Position numbers and translations under genes: made by a program
The notes under the pieces: generated by a model
Seen by the model: only the letters and a program-made list of their open reading frames with translations
Database searches by the model: none
Told to the model about the DNA's origin: nothing
Shown: piece by piece, positions 16,470-26,000 of the stretch
How the letters are laid out: every line of letters begins with the position of its first letter
How positions within the stretch are numbered: position 1 is the stretch's first letter
NCBI GenBank assembly: GCA_025141835.1
Contig: CP081102.1
Span: 1,860,001-1,924,000, forward strand
Source: Rhodobacteraceae bacterium M385
GTDB taxonomy: Bacteria > Pseudomonadota > Alphaproteobacteria > Rhodobacterales > Rhodobacteraceae
Length of the DNA stretch: 64,000 nt
Direction of reading: 5' to 3'

Positions 16470-17912
16470 ATGTCCTTCACTCTCGCCATTGTTGGCCGAC
16501 CCAATGTCGGCAAATCCACGCTGTTCAACCGGCTCGTGGGCCGGAAGCTGGCGCTGGTCGATGACCAACCCGGCGTGACCCGTGACCTGCGCGAAGGTGC
16601 GGCGCGTCTGGCGGACTTGCGGTTCACGATCATCGACACGGCGGGACTTGAAGACGCCAACGACGACAGCCTTGAAGGGCGCATGCGCCGCCTGACGGAA
16701 CGTGCTGTGGCCATGGCCGACGCGACGCTGTTTGTGATGGACGCGCGCGCGGGCGTGACCGCCAACGATCTGGTCTTTGCCGATATCCTGCGCAAATCCG
16801 GCCGCCCCGTGGTGCTGGCCGCCAACAAAGCAGAAGGCAACGCCGGCCAGTCGGGCCTTCTGGACGCGTTCTCTCTGGGTCTTGGCGAACCTCTGGCGCT
16901 TTCCGCCGAACACGGCGAAGGCATGGCCGACCTCGCCGCCGTCCTGCGCCCCCTGATCGAGGGGATGGAGGAAACGGAAGAAGCCGAAACCGATGTGGAT
17001 GTGGAAGGCGAAGACCGCGTTATCACCGCCACCAAACCGCTACAAATCGCGGTCGTCGGCCGCCCCAATGCGGGCAAGTCCACGCTGATCAACCAGATCA
17101 TTGGCGAAGATCGCCTCCTGACCGGACCCGAGGCCGGGATCACCCGCGATGCCATCGGCCTGCCATTCGAATGGGACAACGTGCCCATGCGGATCTTCGA
17201 CACGGCCGGTATGCGAAAACGCGCCAAGGTTCAGGAAAAACTGGAGAAACTCTCGGTCTCCGACGGGCTTCGTGCGGTCAAATTCGCCGAGGTCGTCGTG
17301 GTCCTCCTCGATGCCGCGATCCCGTTCGAAAGCCAGGACCTGCGCATCGCCGACTTGGCAGAACGCGAAGGCCGCGCCGTGGTCGTGGCCGTGAACAAAT
17401 GGGACCTGGAGCCTGAGAAGCAGCAAAAGCTCAAAGACCTGCGGGTCGGGTTCGAAAAACTGCTACCGCAACTGCGCGGTGCCCCTCTGGTGACGGTCTC
17501 TGCCAAAACCGGCAAGGGCCTCGATAAACTCCACGCCGCGATCATGGAAATTCACGAGACGTGGAACACCCGCATCTCCACCGCGCGCCTGAACCAATGG
17601 CTCTCCGCCATGATCGAGGCGCATCCGCCGCCCGCACCGGGCGGTCGCCGGATCAAACTGCGCTACATGACCCAAGTGAAAACCCGGCCCCCGGGCTTCG
17701 TGGTCATGTGCTCTCACCCGCAACTGCTGCCCGAGGCCTACTCACGCTACCTGGTCAACGGCCTGCGCGAAGACTTCAACATGCCCGGCACGCCGATCCG
17801 CCTCTACATGCGGAGCCAAGCGGATGATAACCCGTACAAAAACCGCAAGAAGTCCATCCCCTCGCGGCTTAACAAACACGTCAAAAAAGGCCTGACAAAG
17901 AAGAAGGATTAA
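16470..17912 (+). CDS. der: ribosome biogenesis GTPase Der (EngA)
   Basis: A 480-residue protein with two tandem GTPase domains: GRPNVGKST near residues 9-17 and GRPNAGKST near 198-206, each followed by DTAG (IIDTAGLED and IFDTAGMRK) and NKxE/NKWD motifs. A C-terminal KH-like domain (LRYMTQVKTRPPGFVV) and a basic tail (KKGLTKKKD) complete the family architecture. It acts in 50S subunit assembly. I prefer ATG 16470 (MSFTLAIVGRPN), with AAGG upstream, over GTG 16461. In relatives der commonly follows bamB; here bamB is about 32 kb away. Confidence 0.96.
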   Translation: MSFTLAIVGRPNVGKSTLFNRLVGRKLALVDDQPGVTRDLREGAARLADLRFTIIDTAGLEDANDDSLEGRMRRLTERAVAMADATLFVMDARAGVTANDLVFADILRKSGRPVVLAANKAEGNAGQSGLLDAFSLGLGEPLALSAEHGEGMADLAAVLRPLIEGMEETEEAETDVDVEGEDRVITATKPLQIAVVGRPNAGKSTLINQIIGEDRLLTGPEAGITRDAIGLPFEWDNVPMRIFDTAGMRKRAKVQEKLEKLSVSDGLRAVKFAEVVVVLLDAAIPFESQDLRIADLAEREGRAVVVAVNKWDLEPEKQQKLKDLRVGFEKLLPQLRGAPLVTVSAKTGKGLDKLHAAIMEIHETWNTRISTARLNQWLSAMIEAHPPPAPGGRRIKLRYMTQVKTRPPGFVVMCSHPQLLPEAYSRYLVNGLREDFNMPGTPIRLYMRSQADDNPYKNRKKSIPSRLNKHVKKGLTKKKD

Positions 17913-17941
17913 CCCCCGCCCCCCCACTCGGGGCGCTCCCT

Positions 17942-18062
17942 CCTTCATCTTGGCCATACAACTCCGGGGGTCCCGGGGGCAGAGCCCCCGAACAACGTCA
18001 CTCGGGCAGAGCCCCCGAACTATTTTCCAACGGGCAGAGTCCCCGGACAGTGCCACTTGGGC
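17942..18062. repeat. dispersed repeat plus three 27-28-nt GC-rich tandem units
   Basis: An inverted copy of the dispersed repeat (CTTCATCTTGGCCATACAAC, then CCGGGGG) is followed by GGGCAGAGCCCCCGAA units starting at 17977, 18004 and 18032. The third unit has two changes. Each unit holds its own small palindrome (GGGGCTC-type) and is separated by a variable 11-12 nt. The region lies between the ends of der and grxD and may serve as a terminator for both. No spacer/cas logic is present. Confidence 0.6.
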
Positions 18063-18108
18063 CGCGCCCCAAAATGGTTTCGCCCGCACATCGCACGGGC
18101 GACCCAAA

Positions 18109-18468
18109 TCAGGCGTTCGCTTCGCGGATCTTATCCGCCGCATCCTTGTCGTAGCCAACGCCGTTCTCGGCAAACAACGTGTCCAACTCGCCCGACAGCG
18201 TCATCTCGGTGATGATATCGCAGCCCCCCACGAACTCACCCTTCACGTAGAGCTGAGGGATCGTAGGCCAGTCCGAGAAATCCTTGATCCCTTGGCGCAG
18301 CCCCTCATCGGCCAGCACGTTCACGTCGGCAAAATCCACGCCCATGTAATTCAGCACGCCAGCCACGCGGGACGAGAACCCGCATTGCGGCATCTCTTTG
18401 GTGCCTTTCATGAACAAAACCACATCGTTCGTGGTGATCGTCTCTTTGATCTGAGTTTCTGCGGTCAT
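18109..18468 (-). CDS. grxD: monothiol glutaredoxin, Grx4/GrxD family
   Basis: A 119-residue single-domain monothiol glutaredoxin with the CGFS active site at residues 29-32, followed by FSSRVAGVLNYMGVDF. The glutathione/Fe-S site elements WPTIPQLYVKGEFVGGCDI are also present. It binds and transfers [2Fe-2S] clusters with a BolA partner; the bolA-type gene lies 125 nt upstream and purL before that, a classic alphaproteobacterial block. The last residues, DKIREANA, are a normal family tail. Confidence 0.95.
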   Translation of the reverse strand: MTAETQIKETITTNDVVLFMKGTKEMPQCGFSSRVAGVLNYMGVDFADVNVLADEGLRQGIKDFSDWPTIPQLYVKGEFVGGCDIITEMTLSGELDTLFAENGVGYDKDAADKIREANA

Positions 18469-18592
18469 AGCATTCTAGTCCTTTGGTCATCGGCACGGGG
18501 CCGTGCGCGAAAAAGATGGGTCCGCACAGAGCGGAGAAACAGGGCAAACGGTCCGAACGCAGCAATCGCAATCGCCGTGTTCAGGCGGCGCA

Positions 18593-18829
18593 TCACTCCG
18601 GCGCCTTGGTCGTCAGGGCCAGCGCGTGCAATTCGCCCGCCGCACCGTCCATTTTGCCCTTTAGTGCTGCATAAACAGCGCGTTGTTGCTGGACGCGGTT
18701 CTTGCCGCGAAAGCTCTCGTCCACGACCATTGCGGCCATATGAACGCCGTCATTGCCCGAGACTTCAATCTTGGCATCGGGAAAAGTCTCACGCAGGAGC
18801 GCTTCGATTTCAGGGGCTTGCATCGGCAT
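18593..18829 (-). CDS. BolA/IbaG family protein
   Basis: A 78-residue BolA-fold protein. Typical segments are EIEALLRETFPDAKIEV, HMAAMVVDESFRGKNRVQQQRAVYAAL and a C-terminal HALALTT. A histidine and cysteine-free loop are compatible with IbaG-type BolA2. It is the expected partner of the GrxD-type glutaredoxin next door, holding a shared Fe-S cluster. I start at ATG 18829, seven bases after AAGGA; a TTG six bases upstream sits too close to that site. Confidence 0.9.
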   Translation of the reverse strand: MPMQAPEIEALLRETFPDAKIEVSGNDGVHMAAMVVDESFRGKNRVQQQRAVYAALKGKMDGAAGELHALALTTKAPE

Positions 18830-18889
18830 GATCAAATCCTTGGTTGTCGGAATAAAATGTAGGGCGGGGCTGGCCCCGCCGCAACCATG

Positions 18890-21049
18890 TCACGCAAAGG
18901 TTTGGGCAAAGGTGCCCATATAGGCCTCGGACAATTCGGCCAAAGGCGCTTCCGAAGTGCTGATCCGCACCAAATCTCCGCCGACTTTGCCCACAGTAGA
19001 CAGCGGCACGCCCGCCTGACCTGCTGCCACCATCAGCGCCTCCGCCTTGTCGAAGGAGGTGGAGATTAGATAGCGGGCCTGATCTTCGCCAAACAATGTC
19101 GCCGTGTCGGCCACATCCAGCGTCACGCCACATTCTGCCGCATGGGCAATCTCAAAGGCTGCCACAGCCAGACCGCCATCGGACAGGTCGGTGCATGCGC
19201 CGATCCATTCCCGGTTGTCGCGGATGAAATCGCCGTTACGCTTTTCGGCCTCCAGATCAACGTGCGGGGCGTCGCCATCTTCGCGGTTGAACACTTCGGC
19301 CAGCAGGGCGGATTGCCCCAGATGCCCTTCGGTTTCCCCCACCAGCATCAGCAAATGCCCTTCGCGGGCGACACCTGCGATGAGATCATGAATATGATCG
19401 AGGAGGCCCACGGCCCCGATCGTGGGTGTGGGCAGAATGCCCGTGCCGTCGGTCTCATTATACAAAGACACGTTGCCCGACACGATCGGCGTATCCAGCG
19501 CCAAGCAGGCCGCGCCGATACCCTGAATGGCCCCCACAAACTGGCCCATGATCTCGGGCTTCTCGGGGTTGCCGAAGTTCATGTTATCGGTCGTGGCCAA
19601 GGGCTTGGCCCCAACGGCAGTCAGGTTCCGATAGGCTTCCGCCACCGCCTGTTTGCCGCCCTCAACAGGGTTGGCCTTCACATAGCGCGGTGTCACGTCC
19701 GAGGTGAAGGCCAACGCCTTGTCGGTCCCGTGAACCCGCACAACGCCAGCTCCCAAGCCCGGAGACAAGACCGTGTCGCCCATCACCTGATGGTCATACT
19801 GCTGATACACCCATTGGCGCGAGCAATAGTTGGGCGAGGACAACAACGCGCGCAGCGCGTCGATGGGGTCCACTTCGGGCACGGGGTCCATCTCGGGCGC
19901 GGGCTCTGTCGGCACCCAGGGGCGGTCGTATTCCGGCGCGGTGGAGGCCAGCTTGGACAGCGGCAGATCGGCTTTGACTTCGCCGTTGTGCATGATTAGG
20001 AAGCGGTCCTCTGCAATCGTCTCTCCGACGATGGCGAAGTCGAGGTCCCATTTCTCGAACACCGCGCGGGCCTCGGCTTCCAACTCGGGCTTCAGCACCA
20101 TCAGCATCCGCTCCTGGGATTCCGACAGCATCATTTCATAGGCCGTCATCGCTTCTTCGCGCTGCGGCACATTCTCAAGGTTCAGGCGCACCCCAAGGCC
20201 GCCCTTGTCACCCATTTCCACGGCGGAACAGGTCAGGCCCGCCGCACCCATGTCCTGAATCGAGATCACGGCGCCGGTCGCCATCAGCTCCAGCGTGGCT
20301 TCCATCAGGCGTTTCTCGGTGAAGGGATCACCCACTTGGACGGTGGGGCGCTTTTCTTCGATGGTGTCATCGAACTCGGCCGAGGCCATCGTCGCCCCGC
20401 CCACGCCGTCGCGGCCCGTCTTCGCGCCCAGATAGACAACGGGCATCCCCACGCCAGAAGCGGCGGAGTAGAAAATCTTGTCGGTGTCCGCCAAGCCCGC
20501 CGCGAAGGCGTTCACAAGGCAGTTGCCGTTATAGGCCGCGTGGAAACGCACCTCGCCGCCGACCGTTGGCACGCCAAAGCAATTGCCGTAGCCGCCCACG
20601 CCTTCCACCACGCCGTGCACCAACTGCCGCGTCTTAGGATGTGACGTCTCGCCAAACGACAGCGCGTTCATCGCCGCAATGGGGCGCGCGCCCATGGTGA
20701 AGACATCGCGCAGGATACCGCCCACACCCGTCGCCGCGCCTTGGTAGGGTTCAATATAAGAGGGGTGGTTGTGGCTTTCCATCTTGAAAACAACACATTG
20801 ACCGTCGCCAATGTCCACGATGCCCGCGTTTTCGCCGGGGCCGCAAACAACTTGCGGGCCCTCGGTCGGCAGGGTGCGCAACCATTTCTTCGAAGACTTA
20901 TAGGAACAATGCTCGTTCCACATGGCCGAGAAAATGCCCATCTCGGTATAATTCGGCGCGCGTCCGAGAATGTTGTTTACCTCGGCGTATTCGTCGTCGG
21001 TAAAGCCGTGGGCGGCGATCACATCGGGTGTGATGGCAGGATCGGTCAT
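18890..21049 (-). CDS. purL: phosphoribosylformylglycinamidine synthase subunit PurL
   Basis: A 719-residue small-type PurL, which converts FGAR to FGAM in purine biosynthesis with PurQ and PurS. Markers are FSAMWNEHCSYKSSKKWL near residue 40, DGQCVVFKMESHNHPSYIEPYQGAATGVGGI (ATP and Mg site) and the second half with AVAEAYRNLTAVGAKPLATTDNMNFG and DLSDGGLAVA. The length fits the non-fused form. purQ and purS are not in the window. It lies upstream of bolA and grxD on the same strand with short gaps. Confidence 0.97.
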   Translation of the reverse strand: MTDPAITPDVIAAHGFTDDEYAEVNNILGRAPNYTEMGIFSAMWNEHCSYKSSKKWLRTLPTEGPQVVCGPGENAGIVDIGDGQCVVFKMESHNHPSYIEPYQGAATGVGGILRDVFTMGARPIAAMNALSFGETSHPKTRQLVHGVVEGVGGYGNCFGVPTVGGEVRFHAAYNGNCLVNAFAAGLADTDKIFYSAASGVGMPVVYLGAKTGRDGVGGATMASAEFDDTIEEKRPTVQVGDPFTEKRLMEATLELMATGAVISIQDMGAAGLTCSAVEMGDKGGLGVRLNLENVPQREEAMTAYEMMLSESQERMLMVLKPELEAEARAVFEKWDLDFAIVGETIAEDRFLIMHNGEVKADLPLSKLASTAPEYDRPWVPTEPAPEMDPVPEVDPIDALRALLSSPNYCSRQWVYQQYDHQVMGDTVLSPGLGAGVVRVHGTDKALAFTSDVTPRYVKANPVEGGKQAVAEAYRNLTAVGAKPLATTDNMNFGNPEKPEIMGQFVGAIQGIGAACLALDTPIVSGNVSLYNETDGTGILPTPTIGAVGLLDHIHDLIAGVAREGHLLMLVGETEGHLGQSALLAEVFNREDGDAPHVDLEAEKRNGDFIRDNREWIGACTDLSDGGLAVAAFEIAHAAECGVTLDVADTATLFGEDQARYLISTSFDKAEALMVAAGQAGVPLSTVGKVGGDLVRISTSEAPLAELSEAYMGTFAQTFA

Positions 21050-21186
21050 GCATATTCCCCAGATTTGCGCAGTTCAGGCCCCAAGGCCCATATTCTGAGG
21101 GTTCTATAAGCGCCCTAGGCGCGGGGGGGAAGCCTCACACCATGTCGCACGGGCGGTTGTGCCTTTGACGCACTGGGAGGGGCGCA

Positions 21187-21663
21187 TCAAAGGGCGCGCT
21201 GGAAGATCAATGCGGTGGGCGCGTCAAAACCGGGGTGGGTAAAGGTGCCCGATTGGGTGAAGCCCATGGCGGTGTAGACGGCGTGGTTTTCCACCAGTTG
21301 CACACGCGCATAAAGTTGCAGCGTGGCAAAGCCCTTGGCGTGGGCATGGGCGGCGGCGGCATCAACCAAGGCGCGCGCCAGCCCCTGTTTGCGCTGGCTC
21401 GGGTCCACGGCGATCTTGCCCACCTCGTAGGCGGCCCCCTCGGCATGGCCAAACAGGCATGCTACGGGCTGCGCCTCATTACAGATGCAGAAGAAATCCT
21501 CATCCGCCATTTTCTGCGCCACATCTGCCAAGCTCATCGAGGTGAGAGAGGAGGGCGGATCAATCCGGGCGGCCATGGGCGCGAAGCAGGCGTTCAAAAG
21601 ATCATACACCGCCTCGGACGCGGGACTGTCGTGGGAATTGAGCTGAATTGATGGTCTTGTCAT
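21187..21663 (-). CDS. GNAT family N-acetyltransferase
   Basis: A 158-residue acetyltransferase. The acetyl-CoA-binding motif A is VGKIAVDPSQRKQGLARALVDAA and motif B is FATLQLYARVQLVENHAVYTAMGFTQSG, the usual N-acetyltransferase layout. I start at ATG 21663 (MTRPSIQL), with GAGGTG eight bases upstream; a start 14 residues earlier would overlap the sRNA terminator region. The substrate is unknown. It is transcribed toward purL but separated from it by about 130 nt. Confidence 0.85.
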   Translation of the reverse strand: MTRPSIQLNSHDSPASEAVYDLLNACFAPMAARIDPPSSLTSMSLADVAQKMADEDFFCICNEAQPVACLFGHAEGAAYEVGKIAVDPSQRKQGLARALVDAAAAHAHAKGFATLQLYARVQLVENHAVYTAMGFTQSGTFTHPGFDAPTALIFQRAL

Positions 21664-21703
21664 GGACGTGTCACCTCGGGATTTTAGCCATTGAGTATAG
21701 GCC

Positions 21704-21780
21704 AAAAAAAAGGCCGAGACGAATCTCGGCCGAAGTCCAACAGGGAGGTATTGGAGGACCGCTAGGCGGCGTCTCCAATA
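21704..21780 (-). ncRNA. candidate small RNA with CCUCCC linker and intrinsic terminator
   Basis: On the minus strand the RNA would begin at a hairpin TATTGGAG/CTCCAATA (21749-21780) with an inner CCGC/GCGG stem. It continues with the single-stranded linker CCTCCCTGTTGGACTTC and ends in GGCCGAGA/TCTCGGCC plus an eight-T run (21704-21731). A promoter-like pair with 17-nt spacing places the start at about 21780, the first base of the hairpin, giving about 76 nt. The CCTCCC linker could pair with Shine-Dalgarno sequences. The terminator might alternatively serve the LysR gene, whose stop is 170 nt upstream. Confidence 0.6.
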
Positions 21781-21786
21781 AATAAT

Positions 21787-21815
21787 GTTTTATTAATCAA
21801 AGTGCCTGCAATCAA
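21787..21815 (-). promoter_or_regulatory. sigma70-like promoter of the candidate sRNA
   Basis: TTGATT (21810-21815) and TAAAAC (21787-21792) are separated by 17 nt on the minus strand. The expected start falls at the base of the sRNA hairpin. Confidence 0.5.
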
Positions 21816-21896
21816 GGCAAACTGAGGATTTTGGGCGCAAACCCGCTATGCCTGTGGCGCATAGCACACATCCAAATGCGACCCTTTGCATAGATT

Positions 21897-22811
21897 TTAC
21901 GCAACTGGCGAAGCTTCGGCCTCTCTCTGGCGGCGACGGTAGGCGATGACCTCTTCACTGACGAAGTCACGGAACACCTCGATCCGGCGCGATTGGCGCA
22001 ATTCTTCGGGATACGCGAGAAACACTGGAACTTCGGCTGATTCTACCTCGGGCAGGACGCGCACGAGGTCGGGGAAATCCTGGGTCAGATAGTCGGGCAG
22101 AACGCCGATGCCCAAGTTGTGGATCACCGCCTGCAAAACCCCGAAGTAGTTATTCACAGACAGCGTTGATCCTACATCATAGCTCATCAATTCGCGCACC
22201 AAAATTGCACCAGCACTCACCTGAGCCGCAGAGGCGTTTTGAGAAATCAGACGGTGCGTTCCCAAATCCCGAATGCTGGCCGGCATTCCATGGGTCTCGA
22301 TATAAGAAGGTGTCGCATAAAGGCGCATATTGATCGTCATCAAACGGCGGCGGATCAAATCCGCTTGCGAGGGTTCCTTCATCCGAATGGCAACGTCCGC
22401 CTCGCGCATGGGCAGGTCGAGCAGACGTTCTTCCAGCATCAGGTCGATCTTCAGATCGGGATATTTCTCGTACAAGGCGGGCAGGCGCGGGGCCAGCCAC
22501 AAAGAGCCGAAACCGATCGTGGTTGTGACGCGCAATTCGCCAAACACTTCCTCTTCACTGTCACGAATGCGGGCCGAGGCCGCATCGAGGCGCTTGGTCA
22601 TGTGCCGGGTCGCATCATAAAGAAGCTCCCCCTGTTCGGTCAGGATCAGGCCGCGGGCGTGGCGGTGAAACAGGGTCGTGTCCAACCCTTCTTCCAAGGC
22701 GCGGATCTGGCGCGATACGGCGGATTGAGACAGGTGCAACGTATCGCCCGCATGGGTCAGCGACCCCGCAGAAGCAACCGCATGAAAGATGCGTAGTTTA
22801 TCCCAGTCCAT
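21897..22811 (-). CDS. LysR family transcriptional regulator
   Basis: A 304-residue LysR-type regulator. The N-terminal winged helix-turn-helix is clear (MDWDKLRIFHAVASAGSL, then LHLSQSAVSRQIRALEEGL). The effector domain follows from about residue 90 (GELRVTTTIGFGSLWLAPRLP). It is divergent from the indolepyruvate:ferredoxin oxidoreductase gene with about 195 nt between the likely starts, so it may regulate that gene and itself. The inducer is unknown. A similar LysR type is frequent in roseobacters beside other genes, so the pairing here need not mean specific control. Confidence 0.92.
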   Translation of the reverse strand: MDWDKLRIFHAVASAGSLTHAGDTLHLSQSAVSRQIRALEEGLDTTLFHRHARGLILTEQGELLYDATRHMTKRLDAASARIRDSEEEVFGELRVTTTIGFGSLWLAPRLPALYEKYPDLKIDLMLEERLLDLPMREADVAIRMKEPSQADLIRRRLMTINMRLYATPSYIETHGMPASIRDLGTHRLISQNASAAQVSAGAILVRELMSYDVGSTLSVNNYFGVLQAVIHNLGIGVLPDYLTQDFPDLVRVLPEVESAEVPVFLAYPEELRQSRRIEVFRDFVSEEVIAYRRRQREAEASPVA

Positions 22812-23006
22812 ATTTCCCGGCCTTTTTTGGTTTGCGCTAACGTAGGTCGCTATGCTTCAGGCGCAACGAAAATTCTAGAGAAACATAGTTGAACTTGAGT
22901 TAATGGCGGATTCACAACAGTGGACAGGTCAGTCTTTATGACCTATAAGGGACCCAGACATTATATCGAGCCTAAAAAACGCTCGTTTGGCGCACGGGAG
23001 GTCCCT

Positions 23007-26000
23007 ATGGGAGTGCAACAAGTCTCGCTTAACGACAAATTTGATCTGTCGAAGTCTCAGGTATTGCTGAACGGCACCCAGGCGATGGTGCGCCTGATGC
23101 TGATGCAGAAGGAACGCGACCGGGCCGCCGGGTTGAACACGGCGGGTTTCGTCAGCGGCTATCGCGGCTCCCCCGTGGGCGGGGTGGACCTGCAAATGAC
23201 GCGGTCGGAAAAGGTGCTGACCGCCAACGATGTTACCTTCAAGCCCGGCCTGAACGAAGACCTTGCCGCCACCGCCCATTGGGGCGCGCAAACCGCAGAG
23301 CTGCGCGGCGAAGGTAAGTTCGACGGTGTCTTTGGCCTGTGGTACGGCAAAGGCCCCGGCGTGGACCGTACCGGCGACGTGATGCGCCACGCCAATATGG
23401 CGGGCACCTCGAAGCATGGCGGCGTCATCATGGCGATGGGCGATGACCATATCGGCGAAAGTTCGACCGTGTGTCACCAATCCGATTGGGCGATGGTGGA
23501 CGTGCATATGCCCGTCCTGAACCCTGCGGGCGTGCAGGAAATTCTGGACTACGGCATCTATGCTTACGCTCTTAGCCGCTATGCGGGCGTCTGGGTGGGA
23601 CTGAAGTGCGTTAAAGACAATGTCGAGGCCACAGCCGTGGTCGATGGCCGGCCCGAGCGGATGCAGTTTGTAGAGCCTGACTTCGATATGCCCGAGGGTG
23701 GGTTGAACATTCGCCTTGGGGACCATTGGATTCCGCAAGAAGAACGGCTTCTGGAGCACAAACGCCACGCGGCCGAGGCCTTTGCCCATGCCAACAAGAT
23801 CGACAAGCGGGTCCACGGACGCGCGGGGGCCAAGATTGGCTTTGTGGCCGCCGGTAAAAACTGGCTCGATCTGATATCCTCGATGGAGGCGTTGGGGATC
23901 GACGAGGAAGCTGCCGAGGCGATGGGGATCACCACCTATAAGGTCGGCCAAGTCTGGCCGCTTGATATGCGCGGGTTCCATGATTGGGCCGATGGGCTCG
24001 ACCTGATTGTGGTGATCGAGGAAAAGCGCAAGCTGATCGAAGTGCAGGTGAAAGAGGCGATTTTCGACGACCGCCGGGGTCGCCGCGTTTATGGCTACAA
24101 GGATGGCAAGGGCAACACGCTGTTCCCCACCCATTTCGCGCTGGACCCGGCAGATATCGCTGTGAAACTGGGCGAAATCCTGATCGACGAAGGCTGCGCC
24201 ACGGACCGCGTGCGGGCCGGCATGGCGACGGTAGAGGACGCGCGACGCGCGTCCAACGCGCCGGATTTGGCGAAGCGGACGCCTTGGTTCTGCTCGGGTT
24301 GTCCGCACAACTCCTCGACCAGAGTGCCAGAAGGCTCCCGTGCGGGGGCAGGGATTGGCTGCCACTTCATGGCCAAGTGGATGGACCGAGAGACCGAAGC
24401 CTATACCCATATGGGCGGCGAAGGGGTGAATTGGTTGGGCGAAAGCCTGTTCTCGACCCGTGAACATATGTTCCAGAACCTCGGTGAAGGCACCTACAAC
24501 CACTCGGGCGTATTGGCGATCCGGGCGGCTTTGGCGGCGGGCACCAACATCACCTACAAGATCCTGTTCAACGACGCCGTCGCCATGACCGGTGGGCAGG
24601 ATAATGAGGGCGATCTGGACCCGGCCCGCATCGCCCATGAGATCAAGGCCATGGGCGTGGAAAACATCGCGCTGGTCTACGACGCCAAGGAAGAGATTGA
24701 CTTCGCGGCGTTCCCCAAGGGCTTGGCCCGGTTCGAGCGGGCCGATCTGATGAAGGTGCAGGAGGACTTCCGCCACCACAAGGGCGTGTCGGCGATCATC
24801 TATGTGCAGACCTGCGCCGCCGAAAAACGCCGCCGCCGCAAGCGGGGCACCTTCCCCGATATCGACAAGCGCGTGTTCATCAATACCGATGTTTGCGAGG
24901 GCTGCGGCGATTGCGGAGTGCAATCGAACTGCGTCTCTATCGTGCCGGTGGAAACGGAACTGGGCCGGAAACGGGCGATTGACCAATCGACCTGCAACAA
25001 GGACTTCTCCTGTGTGAATGGCTTCTGCCCGTCGTTTGTGACCCTGGAAGGGGCGGCGATCCGCAAGGAGGCCTCGGCCTCGGTCGATTTGACTGGGCTG
25101 CCTGATCCGGTGCTGCCCGAGATCGACGGCACTCACAATATGCTGGTGACCGGCGTGGGGGGAACGGGCGTTGTGACCATCGGGGCTGTGATGGCGCAGG
25201 CCGCGCAACTGGACGGTAAAGGCGTGGGCATGATCGAGATGGCGGGGCTGGCCCAGAAGGGCGGCGCTGTGGCGATCCACCTGCGGCTGGCCAATCGGCC
25301 CGAGGATATCTCGGCCATTCGCGTCGGGGCCGGAGAAGCCGATGCCGTGATTGGCGGCGATCTGGTGGTAACGGGCGGGGCCAAGACATTGGCTCAGATG
25401 AAAACGGGCCGGACGGGGGCGGTGGTAAACAGCCACGAGATCACCACCGGAGACTTCACCCTGAACACCGAATTCACCATTCCCGGCAAAGACCTGGAGG
25501 TCGCCCTTCAGGCACGCCTGCGCGAAAAGCTGGTGTTGTTTGATGCCACGGAACTGGCACGGGTTTTGTTGGGGGATTCGATCTTCTCGAACATGATGAC
25601 CTTCGGCGCGGCGTGGCAGGCGGGGATTGTTCCGTTGAGCCATGATGCGATCATGACCGCGATTACCATGAATGGCGCGGCGGTGGAGGCCAATAAACAA
25701 GCCTTCGAGATGGGCCGTTGGGCGGCTGTGAACCCCAATCAAGTGCAGGGGCTGATTGCGCCCAATGTGGTGGCTTTGCCGAAGACGCTGGAAGAAAAGA
25801 TCAGCTACCGTGAGACCCATCTGGTGGCCTATCAGAATAAGCGCCTGGCCAAGCGGTTCCGCAAATTGGTGGATACCGTAGAGGACCGTCGCCTGAAGGA
25901 GGCCGTGGCGAAGGGCTACCATAAGCTATTGGCCTATAAGGATGAATACGAGGTGGCCCGTCTGCATCTGGAAACAGAAGCCAAGGCCCGCGAAACCCTG

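Noticed and set aside
17975..18062. The three repeats as a CRISPR array
   Set aside because: Units are self-palindromic and only 11-12 nt separate them, which is too short for spacers; there are no cas genes.
21141..21149. CATGTCGCA upstream of purL as a shared operator
   Set aside because: Single copy, no tandem partner, and a few such 8-9-mers are expected by chance.
22929..25922. A very long open frame antisense to the indolepyruvate:ferredoxin oxidoreductase gene
   Set aside because: It mirrors the codon bias of the GC-rich plus-strand gene, lacks recognisable domains, and no ribosome site is evident. The plus-strand protein has clear motifs throughout.
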